A stretch of 64,000 nt of DNA from Muribaculaceae bacterium Isolate-013 (NCI) (GTDB lineage: Bacteria > Bacteroidota > Bacteroidia > Bacteroidales > Muribaculaceae). The notes under the pieces are model-generated. The model was given only the letters and a program-made list of their open reading frames with translations. It ran no database searches and had not been told where the DNA came from. The position numbers and the translations under genes were made by a program. Below, piece by piece: positions 18,523-25,772 of the stretch (the first letter of the stretch is position 1; each line of letters starts with the position of its first letter). Location: NCBI GenBank assembly GCA_004102785.1, contig SCEJ01000002.1, forward strand, positions 1 to 64,000. Direction: 5' to 3'.

Positions 18523-21500
18523 TCAGTTGCGCAGATAATCCTCCAGGTCGTTGAGGTTCACACCTTTGGCGGCAAGCTCCTTCTGGAGGGCGTCGGTATC
18601 GCCTCCGGCCTGCACATAATCGTCAAGGAGGTAATAGAGGTAGGAGGGCACAAAGCGGTCAACACCGCTCAGGCCGCCGAAGCCGCTGGCAGGCAGGGTT
18701 TTGCGCAGTTCCTTGAAATAGGGAAGATAGGCGCCGTAGCGGAGAATCTCGCCGTGGAGTATGTCAAGCCCTTTGAGGCGGAGTGCGTCCTTGCCGGTGG
18801 CGTCGGCCAACTGGATGTAGCAGCGGGCTATCTGCTCGCCGATCTGAATGGAGTATGGCGCCACGGAGGTGGGGAGTTTCTCGCCGATAAGGTCGAGCAC
18901 GGTCTCGGCCTTCTTGTAGCGGTCGGCGGCGAAAGCGCGGTCGGCCTCGGTCACGGTGCCTCCGTTGCCGAGCGAGTCGGCGCGGTGAGTGGCGTCGTAC
19001 CCCTCGAGGTAGAGGGCGGCGGCGAGGTCGGCCATAGCCGAGCGATGGGTGGTGACCATGCGCCTCACGGTCTCGTCGAGGTAGATGTCGCCGCTGCCGG
19101 CCTTGTCAAGACCGCCCCAGCGGAATTTCCCGGTGACGTTGCGGTACATCTTGTCGGTGGCCGTCCACGGATGGTTGCCGGCATCGCCCTGCTCGGGGTT
19201 GCGCAGCGGCGTCACCTGGTAGGCCAGGCCGGTGTTGCGCATGTAGGGGCCCATTGAGAGATAGAATTCGTCGGGCACGGTCATGGCGAAATAGGCCGGA
19301 CGGTTCCAGCCGTTCTGCACCTGGGTGTTGATCATGTCGAGCGAAAGCGCCTGGCTCAGGGTCACGCCTCCGGAGGTGTTGTAGGGGTCGTTGGGCAGGT
19401 CAATGCGTATGGCCTCCTCGGCGGCGGGAAGCTCGCGCTCCTCTATCACACCGGCGCGGGCGGCGGCCCCGGCGTTGGCGGGGATATACATCATGGGGTA
19501 GCGCATCACACGGGAACCGTTGTAGGTGGCCTGCGGGCTGTGATATAGGTCATCAAGCGATGTGGCGGCGCTGACCTCCTCGCTGCTCATGTTCTCGGGG
19601 TCGAAGAAGGAGTATTGCAGACGGTCGTAGGCATAATCGGCGGGAGAGGCCGACACGGGTATGCCCGAGGCGCCGTCGGTGGCCACACGCATCTGATGGG
19701 CGTACCAGTCGGTGGTGAGGTAGGAGAGGTTCACCACACGCACGTCGGTGCGGAATCCCTCCACCTCCTGCGCGTACCACAGGGGGAAGGTGTCGTTGTC
19801 GCCGTTGGTGAAGATTATACCGTTGGGGTCGACCGACGACAGATAGTTCATACCGAAATCGCGGGTGGTATAGCGGCCCGAGCGGTCGTGGTCATCCCAT
19901 GTCTGCGACACCATCTGGAGCGGCACGAGCACGCCTGCGGCGGCGGCCACTCCGGCTGCGAGCAACGCTTTTCCGCGTCCGTCGGAGGGAGCGGCAGCTC
20001 CGGCTTCTTTCTTCTTATCCTTCAGCAGGTGGTGCAGGATGGCGCTGATGGCAGCCACACCCATTCCTACCCATATTGCGAAGGCATAGAACGAGCCGGC
20101 GAAGGCGTAGTCGCGCTCGCGAGGCTGCAGCGGCGGCTGGTTGAGGTAGAGCACGATGGCGATACCCGTCATGAAGAAGAAGAAAAATATCACCCAGAAC
20201 TGCTCTATGCCCCGCTTCGAGTGGAACGACTGCCAGCAGAGACCGAGGACACCCATCAGCAGCGGAAGCATATAGAACACGTTGTGGCCCTTGTTACCCT
20301 TGCCGTATTCGTCGGGGAGGAGGCTCTGGTCGCCCAGACGGGGATTGTCGATGAAGGGTATGCCCGAAATCCAGTTTCCGCGGTTTGCCTCACCCTGGCC
20401 GGCATAGTCATTCTGGCGGCCGGCGAAGTTCCACATGAAGTAACGCCAGTACATGTAGTTGAGCTGATAATTGAGGAAGTAGCTCATATTCTGTGCGAAA
20501 GTGGGGCGGGCAAGCTCGGTTTCCTGGATGGTGTTGCCGTCGGAGTCCACCACCAGTGGCACGGTCACGCGGTCGAGGTCGCTCTCGTCGGCGTTGATCC
20601 ATTCCATGTAGGTTTTGGGATGCGACCCGGCGGTGGAATACATGCGCGGGAAGAGCATTTTGGGCACCATCTCGTAAGAACTCTGCTGACGGGCAACCAC
20701 ATAGCGGTCGGGCTCGTCGGGGGAGTTTTTCACAACTTTGGTGTAGATATCCTTGCCGAGTTTCTTGCGGTAGGTGTATTCGCCGGCGTCGGTGAGCTCG
20801 CGCTGCACGGTCGAGGCAAAGGTGTGGCCATAGAGCAGCGGCGTGTCGCCGTACTGCTCGCGCGATAGATAGGAGGCAAGGTCAAACACATTGTCGGGGG
20901 CGTTCTGGTTCATCGGCGGGTTGGCGGCCGAGCGAATCAGCAGCAACGCGTACGAGGAGTATCCGGCAAATATCACCATTATGCTCAGAGCCGAGAGGGT
21001 GAGCCAGCGCACGGGGAGCTTCCGGGCGGTCCACAGCCAGAAAGCAAGCGCGGCGGTTAGCACTACCGGAATCCAAAGCGACGAGCCGATGAAGGGGATG
21101 CCGCTGAGGAGCACCGAAAGCAGGAACGACCACCGTATGGCCGACACCGAGCGCTGACGGTAGAGCGAACGCACACACCAGATTATCACGCCCACGAAGA
21201 GGAGGGCATAGAAGAGCACACCTATATTATAGGGAGTGCCGAGGGTGTTCACGAAGAAAATCTCGAAATAACCGGCAACCTCGATAAATCCGGGCACCAG
21301 TCCGTAGAGTATCAGAGCCACGATGGCGGCGGAGATGGCCAGGGCTATCAGCGAACCCTTGGCGTTGGTATCCTTGAACTTGCGGTAATATATCACCAGC
21401 ACTATGGCCGGGATGCAGAGCAGGTTGAGCAGGTGCACGGCAATTGACACGCCTATCACATAGGCTATCAGCACCAGGTAGCGGTCGGCATGAGGCCGGT

Positions 21501-22011
21501 CGGCGCGGTTCTCCCATTTCAATATCAGCCAGAACACCAGCGCAGTGCAGAACGACGAGAAGGCGTAGACCTCACCCTCCACGGCCGAGAACCAGAAGGT
21601 GTCGCTCCAGGTGTAGGCCAGCGCGCCGCAAAGACCCGAGCCGAAAATGGTAATCATCTTCGGGAGTGACACCACGGTGGCGTCATCCCTCACTATGAGA
21701 CGTTTCACCAGGTGGGTTATAGTCCAGAACAGCAGCAGGATGGTGCCGGCCGAAAGGAGCGCCGACATGGAGTTGACCATCAGGGCAGCCTTCGACATAT
21801 CGCCCCCGGCGAAGTTCACGAAGAAACGCGCCGCAAGCATAAAGATAGGGTTGCCCGGCGGATGCCCAACCTCGAGTTTGGTACCCTGGGCTATGAATTC
21901 AGGACAGTCCCAGAAGCTGGCCGTAGGCTCCACTGTGAGCAGATAGGTCACTGCCGCCACAAAGAAGCAGAACCAGCCCAGCGAATTGTTTATGATGTTG
22001 TATTTTTTCAT
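18523..22011 (-). CDS. DUF2723 (GT117-type) membrane protein
   Basis: The 1162-residue protein has about twelve membrane segments in its N-terminal half and a long soluble, TPR-like C-terminal part. The N terminus carries the DUF2723 hallmark TASFWDCPEFIAQG followed by VGHPPGNP, an acidic loop like that of protein O-mannosyltransferases. The C-terminal part repeats the motif NGDNDTFPLWYAQEVEG, common in the family. Bacteroidetes members are assigned to glycosyltransferase family 117 and proposed to act in envelope glycosylation; the donor here is unknown. A perfect promoter lies at 22032-22063, and the deacetylase gene follows directly. Confidence 0.85.
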   Translation of the reverse strand: MKKYNIINNSLGWFCFFVAAVTYLLTVEPTASFWDCPEFIAQGTKLEVGHPPGNPIFMLAARFFVNFAGGDMSKAALMVNSMSALLSAGTILLLFWTITHLVKRLIVRDDATVVSLPKMITIFGSGLCGALAYTWSDTFWFSAVEGEVYAFSSFCTALVFWLILKWENRADRPHADRYLVLIAYVIGVSIAVHLLNLLCIPAIVLVIYYRKFKDTNAKGSLIALAISAAIVALILYGLVPGFIEVAGYFEIFFVNTLGTPYNIGVLFYALLFVGVIIWCVRSLYRQRSVSAIRWSFLLSVLLSGIPFIGSSLWIPVVLTAALAFWLWTARKLPVRWLTLSALSIMVIFAGYSSYALLLIRSAANPPMNQNAPDNVFDLASYLSREQYGDTPLLYGHTFASTVQRELTDAGEYTYRKKLGKDIYTKVVKNSPDEPDRYVVARQQSSYEMVPKMLFPRMYSTAGSHPKTYMEWINADESDLDRVTVPLVVDSDGNTIQETELARPTFAQNMSYFLNYQLNYMYWRYFMWNFAGRQNDYAGQGEANRGNWISGIPFIDNPRLGDQSLLPDEYGKGNKGHNVFYMLPLLMGVLGLCWQSFHSKRGIEQFWVIFFFFFMTGIAIVLYLNQPPLQPRERDYAFAGSFYAFAIWVGMGVAAISAILHHLLKDKKKEAGAAAPSDGRGKALLAAGVAAAAGVLVPLQMVSQTWDDHDRSGRYTTRDFGMNYLSSVDPNGIIFTNGDNDTFPLWYAQEVEGFRTDVRVVNLSYLTTDWYAHQMRVATDGASGIPVSASPADYAYDRLQYSFFDPENMSSEEVSAATSLDDLYHSPQATYNGSRVMRYPMMYIPANAGAAARAGVIEERELPAAEEAIRIDLPNDPYNTSGGVTLSQALSLDMINTQVQNGWNRPAYFAMTVPDEFYLSMGPYMRNTGLAYQVTPLRNPEQGDAGNHPWTATDKMYRNVTGKFRWGGLDKAGSGDIYLDETVRRMVTTHRSAMADLAAALYLEGYDATHRADSLGNGGTVTEADRAFAADRYKKAETVLDLIGEKLPTSVAPYSIQIGEQIARCYIQLADATGKDALRLKGLDILHGEILRYGAYLPYFKELRKTLPASGFGGLSGVDRFVPSYLYYLLDDYVQAGGDTDALQKELAAKGVNLNDLEDYLRN

Positions 22012-22031
22012 GTTTACATCTTTTCAATCTG

Positions 22032-22063
22032 CAAAATTAACTTAACGCCCCCGCCCCCGCAAA
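22032..22063 (-). promoter_or_regulatory. promoter of the DUF2723 gene
   Basis: The minus strand has TTTG (22060-22063), 20 bases, then TAATTTTG (22032-22039), a complete Bacteroidetes consensus. Transcription would start near 22028, giving a leader of about 17 bases. Confidence 0.8.
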
Positions 22064-22122
22064 TTTTTATGTTTTTTTATCAATAGCATGGAGGTGAGCG
22101 GGAGCTGGGAGCTGGGTGGTGC

Positions 22123-22293
22123 GGTGGGACCAGTAGGACCAGTAGGACTTGTGGGACTTGTAGGACTTGTGGGAGACTGCCTCCACATCAAATTGCTCCT
22201 ACAAGTCCCACAAGTCCCACAAGTCCTACTGGTCCTACAAGTCCTACTGGTCCCACTGGTCCCACTGGTCCTACTGCTCCCACCAGTCCCACC
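22123..22293. repeat. inverted low-complexity repeat of 9-base units, copy 1
   Basis: The left arm is built of 9-base units of the form GGACTTGTA/GGACCAGTA, and the right arm of their complements (AAGTCCTAC, GGTCCCACT). A ~20-base spacer separates them, so the region can fold into a long imperfect hairpin in either strand. Frames through it encode only Gly-Pro-Val-Leu strings and are not genes. A second copy lies at 43583-43693. Confidence 0.85.
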
Positions 22294-22313
22294 TCAAAAA
22301 AATCCCCTGAAAA

Positions 22314-22344
22314 TTTGGATTGAATGAAAAAAGTCGTACCTTTG
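22314..22344 (+). promoter_or_regulatory. promoter of the micro-ORF/ABC/GntR operon
   Basis: TTTG (22314-22317), 19 bases, then TACCTTTG (22337-22344) match the Bacteroidetes promoter exactly. The start would be near 22348, about 64 bases before the micro-ORF and 131 before the ABC gene. Confidence 0.8.
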
Positions 22345-22411
22345 CAGTGTTGCACACATCTACAACACCAAAACAACCATTCCCGAAACCACAAAACCGA
22401 CATTCACCACC

Positions 22412-22468
22412 ATGGCCGAACCAATCATCGTTTGCCTGCTTACTATCCTGGTAATCATCCTCATCTAA
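22412..22468 (+). CDS. 18-residue hydrophobic micro-ORF
   Basis: The ATG at 22412 opens an 18-codon frame ending in TAA at 22466-22468. Its product, MAEPIIVCLLTILVIILI, is a single hydrophobic segment after a four-residue head, like known small bitopic membrane peptides such as KdpF. It lies between a full promoter and the ABC gene, with 10 bases between its stop and the next ATG. It could be a small subunit or regulator of the transporter, or a leader peptide setting its translation. No homology evidence is available from the sequence alone. Confidence 0.45.
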   Translation: MAEPIIVCLLTILVIILI

Positions 22469-22478
22469 CCGACCGACA

Positions 22479-24116
22479 ATGTTAAATCTCAACCATCTTT
22501 CATTCACATACAAAAAAGGACCGGAGGCGCTGGCCGATGTCACCGGCACACTTAAGCCGGGCATCCACCTGCTGCTGGGCGAGAACGGCGCCGGGAAAAC
22601 CACCCTGCTCAAGGTAATGGCCGGCCTGCTGCGCCCCGCAAAGGGGGAAGTATTGCTCGACGGCCTCAGTGTAGGCCTCCGCTCGCCTCAAGTGATGCGC
22701 TCGCTCTTCTTCCTGCCGGAAACGATGGAGGTGCCTTTCGCCACCTTCGGCGAACTGGCGCGCTACCACGCCACGATGTATCCGGCCTTCTCCGCCGCCG
22801 ACTTCTCGGAAAACCTGGCGGCATTCGGGCTCGACGGCTCGGAGAGAATCGCCGACTGCTCGCTCGGCACACGCCGCAAGGGGCTGGCGGCCTACGCCCT
22901 GGCGCTGCACACGCCGCTGCTGATGATGGACGAGCCGGCCAACGGCCTCGACATAAACTCGCGCAAAGCGCTGCGCGCAATCATGGCCCGGTGCGTGGCG
23001 CCTGAGCAGACCGTTATAGTGTCGACCCACAACATCGCCGACCTGCGCGACCTCTACGACGGCCTGATGATGCTGCACCGCGGACGCCTCGAGATATGCC
23101 GCCCGACCGATGCCCTGGCCTGCAGCCTGGAGAGCGTGGCCGGCGCCGCTCCCGCCGACGGAGCGCTCTACTGGGAACAGACCGCCGGACGATACCACTC
23201 GCTGGTGGCCAACACCTCGGGCGAACCCGGCGCGCTCGATTATGCGCTGCTGTATTCGGCCCTGATGTCGACCGCCGCCCCTCAGGTGCTCGCCACCGCC
23301 AACCGATACCCCCCCAAAAAAAACTCGGAAATGACTGACTCCACCGCCATATACACCGCCATCCCTGAAGCGCTCCCCCGCTTCTCCTGGCGCCGCATCA
23401 TGCAGCTCGCCACACTCTACCGCCGCGCGCTGCGCACACAATGGACAATCTACGCCATAGCCATCCCGGCCATATACCTCGGCATGGTGTTCCTGCCGCA
23501 ATGGTTCCACTCGATTTTCACCCTGCTGATAGCCCTGCTCACAATGGGTGCCCCGCTGGCATTCTGCCGCCACGGCGACAACATCCTGGTGCGCCTCGCC
23601 CCGGTCACGGGTGCCGAACGTCTCACTTTCTACCTGCTCTACACCTTCGTAATCGTGCCGGTAGTTCTGGAACTATATTTCCAGCTCATACAGGGGGCAG
23701 GCACACTTATCTCCCCCGCCGGACATGTGCTCCCGGCCTCCTACGACTTCGTGGCGCGCGCGGCATCGGCCGAGCTCACGCTGAAGCAGTGCGTGATACT
23801 CACCGCAGGCTCCTGCGGCATCTCGGTACTGGTTATCGGCACAATCCTCTACGGAGCACTGTGCGGCCGCAATCCGGTGAAAGCAGCCATACTCTACGGA
23901 GCCGGCACATATGCCGCAGTCATGGCGGTGATTGTAATCTTTTCGGCCATACTCGGTTTTCTTGCCGCAAAAGAGACGGACATCGCCGGCGACGACATCG
24001 AACAATTCGCCTCCGATTTCATGGGCCTCATGCCGGGGATGATGCTCGCTATCGGCATAGCGGCGACAGCCTTGTTCATCGTGCTGTGCATCAAACTATA
24101 CCGCCGACTCCGCTGA
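22479..24116 (+). CDS. ABC transporter ATPase-permease, read as one fused frame
   Basis: Residues 1-~240 are an ABC ATPase: Walker A GENGAGKT (34-41), Walker B LLMMDEPANGLD, and His in VSTHN. The signature is unusual, CSLGTRRK in place of LSGGQ. From Met285 (23331) begins an ABC-2-like permease of about 260 residues with six hydrophobic segments. Related transporters are commonly encoded as two genes. The join is a run of seven C and eight A (23309-23323); one base more or less would end the ATPase at TGA 23336-23338 or TGA 23332-23334, both overlapping the permease ATG. The fused state may thus reflect a sequence error, slippage or phase variation. Substrate unknown; a GntR gene follows. Confidence 0.75.
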   Translation: MLNLNHLSFTYKKGPEALADVTGTLKPGIHLLLGENGAGKTTLLKVMAGLLRPAKGEVLLDGLSVGLRSPQVMRSLFFLPETMEVPFATFGELARYHATMYPAFSAADFSENLAAFGLDGSERIADCSLGTRRKGLAAYALALHTPLLMMDEPANGLDINSRKALRAIMARCVAPEQTVIVSTHNIADLRDLYDGLMMLHRGRLEICRPTDALACSLESVAGAAPADGALYWEQTAGRYHSLVANTSGEPGALDYALLYSALMSTAAPQVLATANRYPPKKNSEMTDSTAIYTAIPEALPRFSWRRIMQLATLYRRALRTQWTIYAIAIPAIYLGMVFLPQWFHSIFTLLIALLTMGAPLAFCRHGDNILVRLAPVTGAERLTFYLLYTFVIVPVVLELYFQLIQGAGTLISPAGHVLPASYDFVARAASAELTLKQCVILTAGSCGISVLVIGTILYGALCGRNPVKAAILYGAGTYAAVMAVIVIFSAILGFLAAKETDIAGDDIEQFASDFMGLMPGMMLAIGIAATALFIVLCIKLYRRLR

Positions 24117-24126
24117 TTTCTGCTTT

Positions 24127-24489
24127 ATGGATTTCGCAACCGACAAACCTATATACCGGCAGATTGTAGACTACTGCCACGCACGGATTCTGGCCCGCGA
24201 ATGGCCGGCCGGCGAACGCATCCCCTCGGTGCGCGAGCTGGCTGTGACCCTCCAGGTCAACACCCACACCGTGCTCAAAGCCCTCGAAACCCTCCAGGCC
24301 GAGGAGATTATCGTCCCCAGGCGCGGCATGGGATATTTTCTGGCGCCCGACGCACCGGAGAAAACCGCCCGCGCCCGCCGGCAGGAATTCTTCATCAACA
24401 CCCTGCCGGCCCTGCGCCGCCAGATGGAGATGCTCGGAATCACCCCCGAAGAACTCCTCGAGCGCCTCACAGCCCCCGACGGCGACTGA
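24127..24489 (+). CDS. GntR-family regulator (YtrA type)
   Basis: The 120-residue protein is a short GntR regulator. Its winged helix occupies residues 1-72, with the typical PIYRQI opening, GERIPSVRELA and VNTHTVLKALETL recognition helices, and the wing RRGMGYF. Only a ~45-residue tail follows, as in the YtrA subgroup, which lacks a large ligand domain and usually controls an adjacent ABC transporter. It starts 10 bases after that transporter gene, so it probably represses the same operon. Confidence 0.88.
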   Translation: MDFATDKPIYRQIVDYCHARILAREWPAGERIPSVRELAVTLQVNTHTVLKALETLQAEEIIVPRRGMGYFLAPDAPEKTARARRQEFFINTLPALRRQMEMLGITPEELLERLTAPDGD

Positions 24490-24553
24490 GCCGCCGAAAC
24501 ATCCTCACGCGAATCGCCGCATAACGCAGTTTTTCAAAAAAATTGAAATTTTC

Positions 24554-24584
24554 TTGCGTATTAAAAAAAAAGAGTGTAATTTTG
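24554..24584 (+). promoter_or_regulatory. promoter of the tRNA-Asn pair
   Basis: TTG (24554-24556), 20 bases and TAATTTTG (24577-24584) form a good Bacteroidetes promoter. Transcription would begin near 24588, about 80 bases before the first tRNA. Confidence 0.7.
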
Positions 24585-24669
24585 CATCGCAATTAAGGAA
24601 AGCGCACCGTAGATTAGCGTTTCCGGCCGGAAAGTGATAGAGTTCGCCACCATGCCGGCAAGATGCAAT

Positions 24670-24743
24670 GCTTCAGTAGCTCAGTTGGTTAGAGCACCTG
24701 ACTGTTAATCAGGGGGTCGTTGGTTCAAGCCCATCCTGAAGCG
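24670..24743 (+). tRNA. tRNA-Asn (GTT), copy 1
   Basis: A 74-base cloverleaf is visible. The acceptor GCTTCAG pairs with CTGAAGC; the D arm is AGCTC...GAGC; the anticodon stem CTGAC/GTTAA loop carries GTT; the T arm has GGTTCAAGCCC. CCA is not encoded. It is identical to copy 2. Confidence 0.96.
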
Positions 24744-24769
24744 CGACTTCAAAAACACTTCTTTTTTTT

Positions 24770-24843
24770 GCTTCAGTAGCTCAGTTGGTTAGAGCACCTG
24801 ACTGTTAATCAGGGGGTCGTTGGTTCAAGCCCATCCTGAAGCG
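24770..24843 (+). tRNA. tRNA-Asn (GTT), copy 2
   Basis: It is identical to the tRNA exactly 100 bases upstream, pointing to a recent tandem duplication. The 26-base spacer includes a T8 run. A strong terminator follows immediately. Confidence 0.96.
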
Positions 24844-24845
24844 CG

Positions 24846-24879
24846 AAAGGCGATTCCCCGAAAAGGGAAGCGCCTTTTT
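24846..24879 (+). terminator. terminator of the tRNA-Asn pair
   Basis: The stem AAAGGCG-TTCCC/GGGAA-GCGCCTTT closes a CGAAAA loop and runs into TTTTT. Confidence 0.85.
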
Positions 24880-24922
24880 CGTATTCATCACCACATCAAC
24901 AACCCATAATTCAACACTCATA

Positions 24923-25555
24923 ATGGACAATCAATTCGACCCATCACGCCAGGGCCCGCAACAGCAGCAATGGCAACAGCAACAGTGGCAGCAGCAGCAA
25001 CAGCAGCAGGGCCACTACGACCAAAACGGCCAGTGGCACCCCAATCCGCAATACCCCGGCCCAGTTGAAATCGGCTTTGCCGACGCCATAAGAATCTGCT
25101 TTAACAAGTATGCCGACTTCAAAGGACGCGCTCCCCGCGCCGAATACTGGTGGTGGGTGCTGTTCACATTCGTTGTAAGCATGGCCACCGGCTGGATTCC
25201 ATTCCTGGGCCACATCGCCACGATAGCCCTCTTCATACCCGGCCTGGCCGTTTCGTGGCGCCGCCTCCACGACATCGGCAAGAGCGGCGCATGGTACTTC
25301 CTGCCCGTAGTGCCTGCGATATTATTCTGCAGCACATTAGTATTCATCTTTGCCGACGCCCTGCTTTCCGGCCACAGCGGATTCGTGAGCTCCGTAGGCC
25401 TCCCCATATGGATTTTATTCGGCGCATCCGGCATAATAACCCTGGTATGCGAGATTCTGCTGATCGTATGGCTGGCACGCGAAGGCGAACCCCACCCCAA
25501 CCGCTTCGGACCCAACCCCTACGGCTACGACGACGGAGCCGCTCCCTGGCAATAA
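24923..25555 (+). CDS. DUF805 membrane protein with Gln-rich N terminus
   Basis: The 210-residue protein begins with ~50 residues rich in Gln, Pro and Trp (runs such as WQQQQWQQQQQQQ), followed by a DUF805 domain. The domain shows FKGRAPRAEYWWW near residue 67 and RRLHDIGKSGAWYF near residue 113, plus about four membrane segments. DUF805 proteins are small inner-membrane proteins of unknown function. The C-terminal tail (NPYGYDDGAAPWQ) is polar. It stands alone between the tRNA terminator and a strong terminator at 25572-25617. The codon repeats in the Gln run could vary in length between strains. Confidence 0.85.
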   Translation: MDNQFDPSRQGPQQQQWQQQQWQQQQQQQGHYDQNGQWHPNPQYPGPVEIGFADAIRICFNKYADFKGRAPRAEYWWWVLFTFVVSMATGWIPFLGHIATIALFIPGLAVSWRRLHDIGKSGAWYFLPVVPAILFCSTLVFIFADALLSGHSGFVSSVGLPIWILFGASGIITLVCEILLIVWLAREGEPHPNRFGPNPYGYDDGAAPWQ

Positions 25556-25571
25556 ACCATCCATCCCCCAT

Positions 25572-25617
25572 AAAAAGGCGGCACGCTTCCTTCCACCGGA
25601 AAAGCGTGCCGCCTTTT
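25572..25617 (+). terminator. terminator of the DUF805 gene
   Basis: A perfect 15-bp stem, AAAGGCGGCACGCTT with its complement at 25602-25616, is followed by a short T run. Confidence 0.88.
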
Positions 25618-25697
25618 CCGCACACTTTTCGGCCTTGTATTGATTGTTTCTCATCAACTTTTTTCACGGAAATTGCGCCATTGTGGAAAATTATCGC

Positions 25698-25705
25698 TAT
25701 ATTTG
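25698..25705 (+). promoter_or_regulatory. -7 box of the DUF349 gene
   Basis: TATATTTG matches TAnnTTTG. A TTG lies at 25673-25675, a slightly long 22-base spacing. The leader would be about 64 bases. Confidence 0.5.
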
Positions 25706-25772
25706 GCCGAAATTTTGTGTTGCGCCTCAAAAGCGCATATAAGCCCCTGAATTCTAACTATAAAAAACTCTT

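Larger units (their letters stand above)
22012..22478. other. 467-base divergent intergenic region
   Basis: It contains the DUF2723 promoter (minus), a palindromic low-complexity repeat (22123-22293), a plus-strand promoter (22314-22344) and an 18-codon micro-ORF (22412-22468). Each is listed separately. Confidence 0.8.

Noticed and set aside
22088-22327. Frames coding for Gly-Pro-Val-Leu or Leu-Gln-Val-Pro strings in the 9-base repeats, also at 43437-43951
   Set aside because: They are translations of a low-complexity palindrome whose period is a multiple of three, so any frame stays open.
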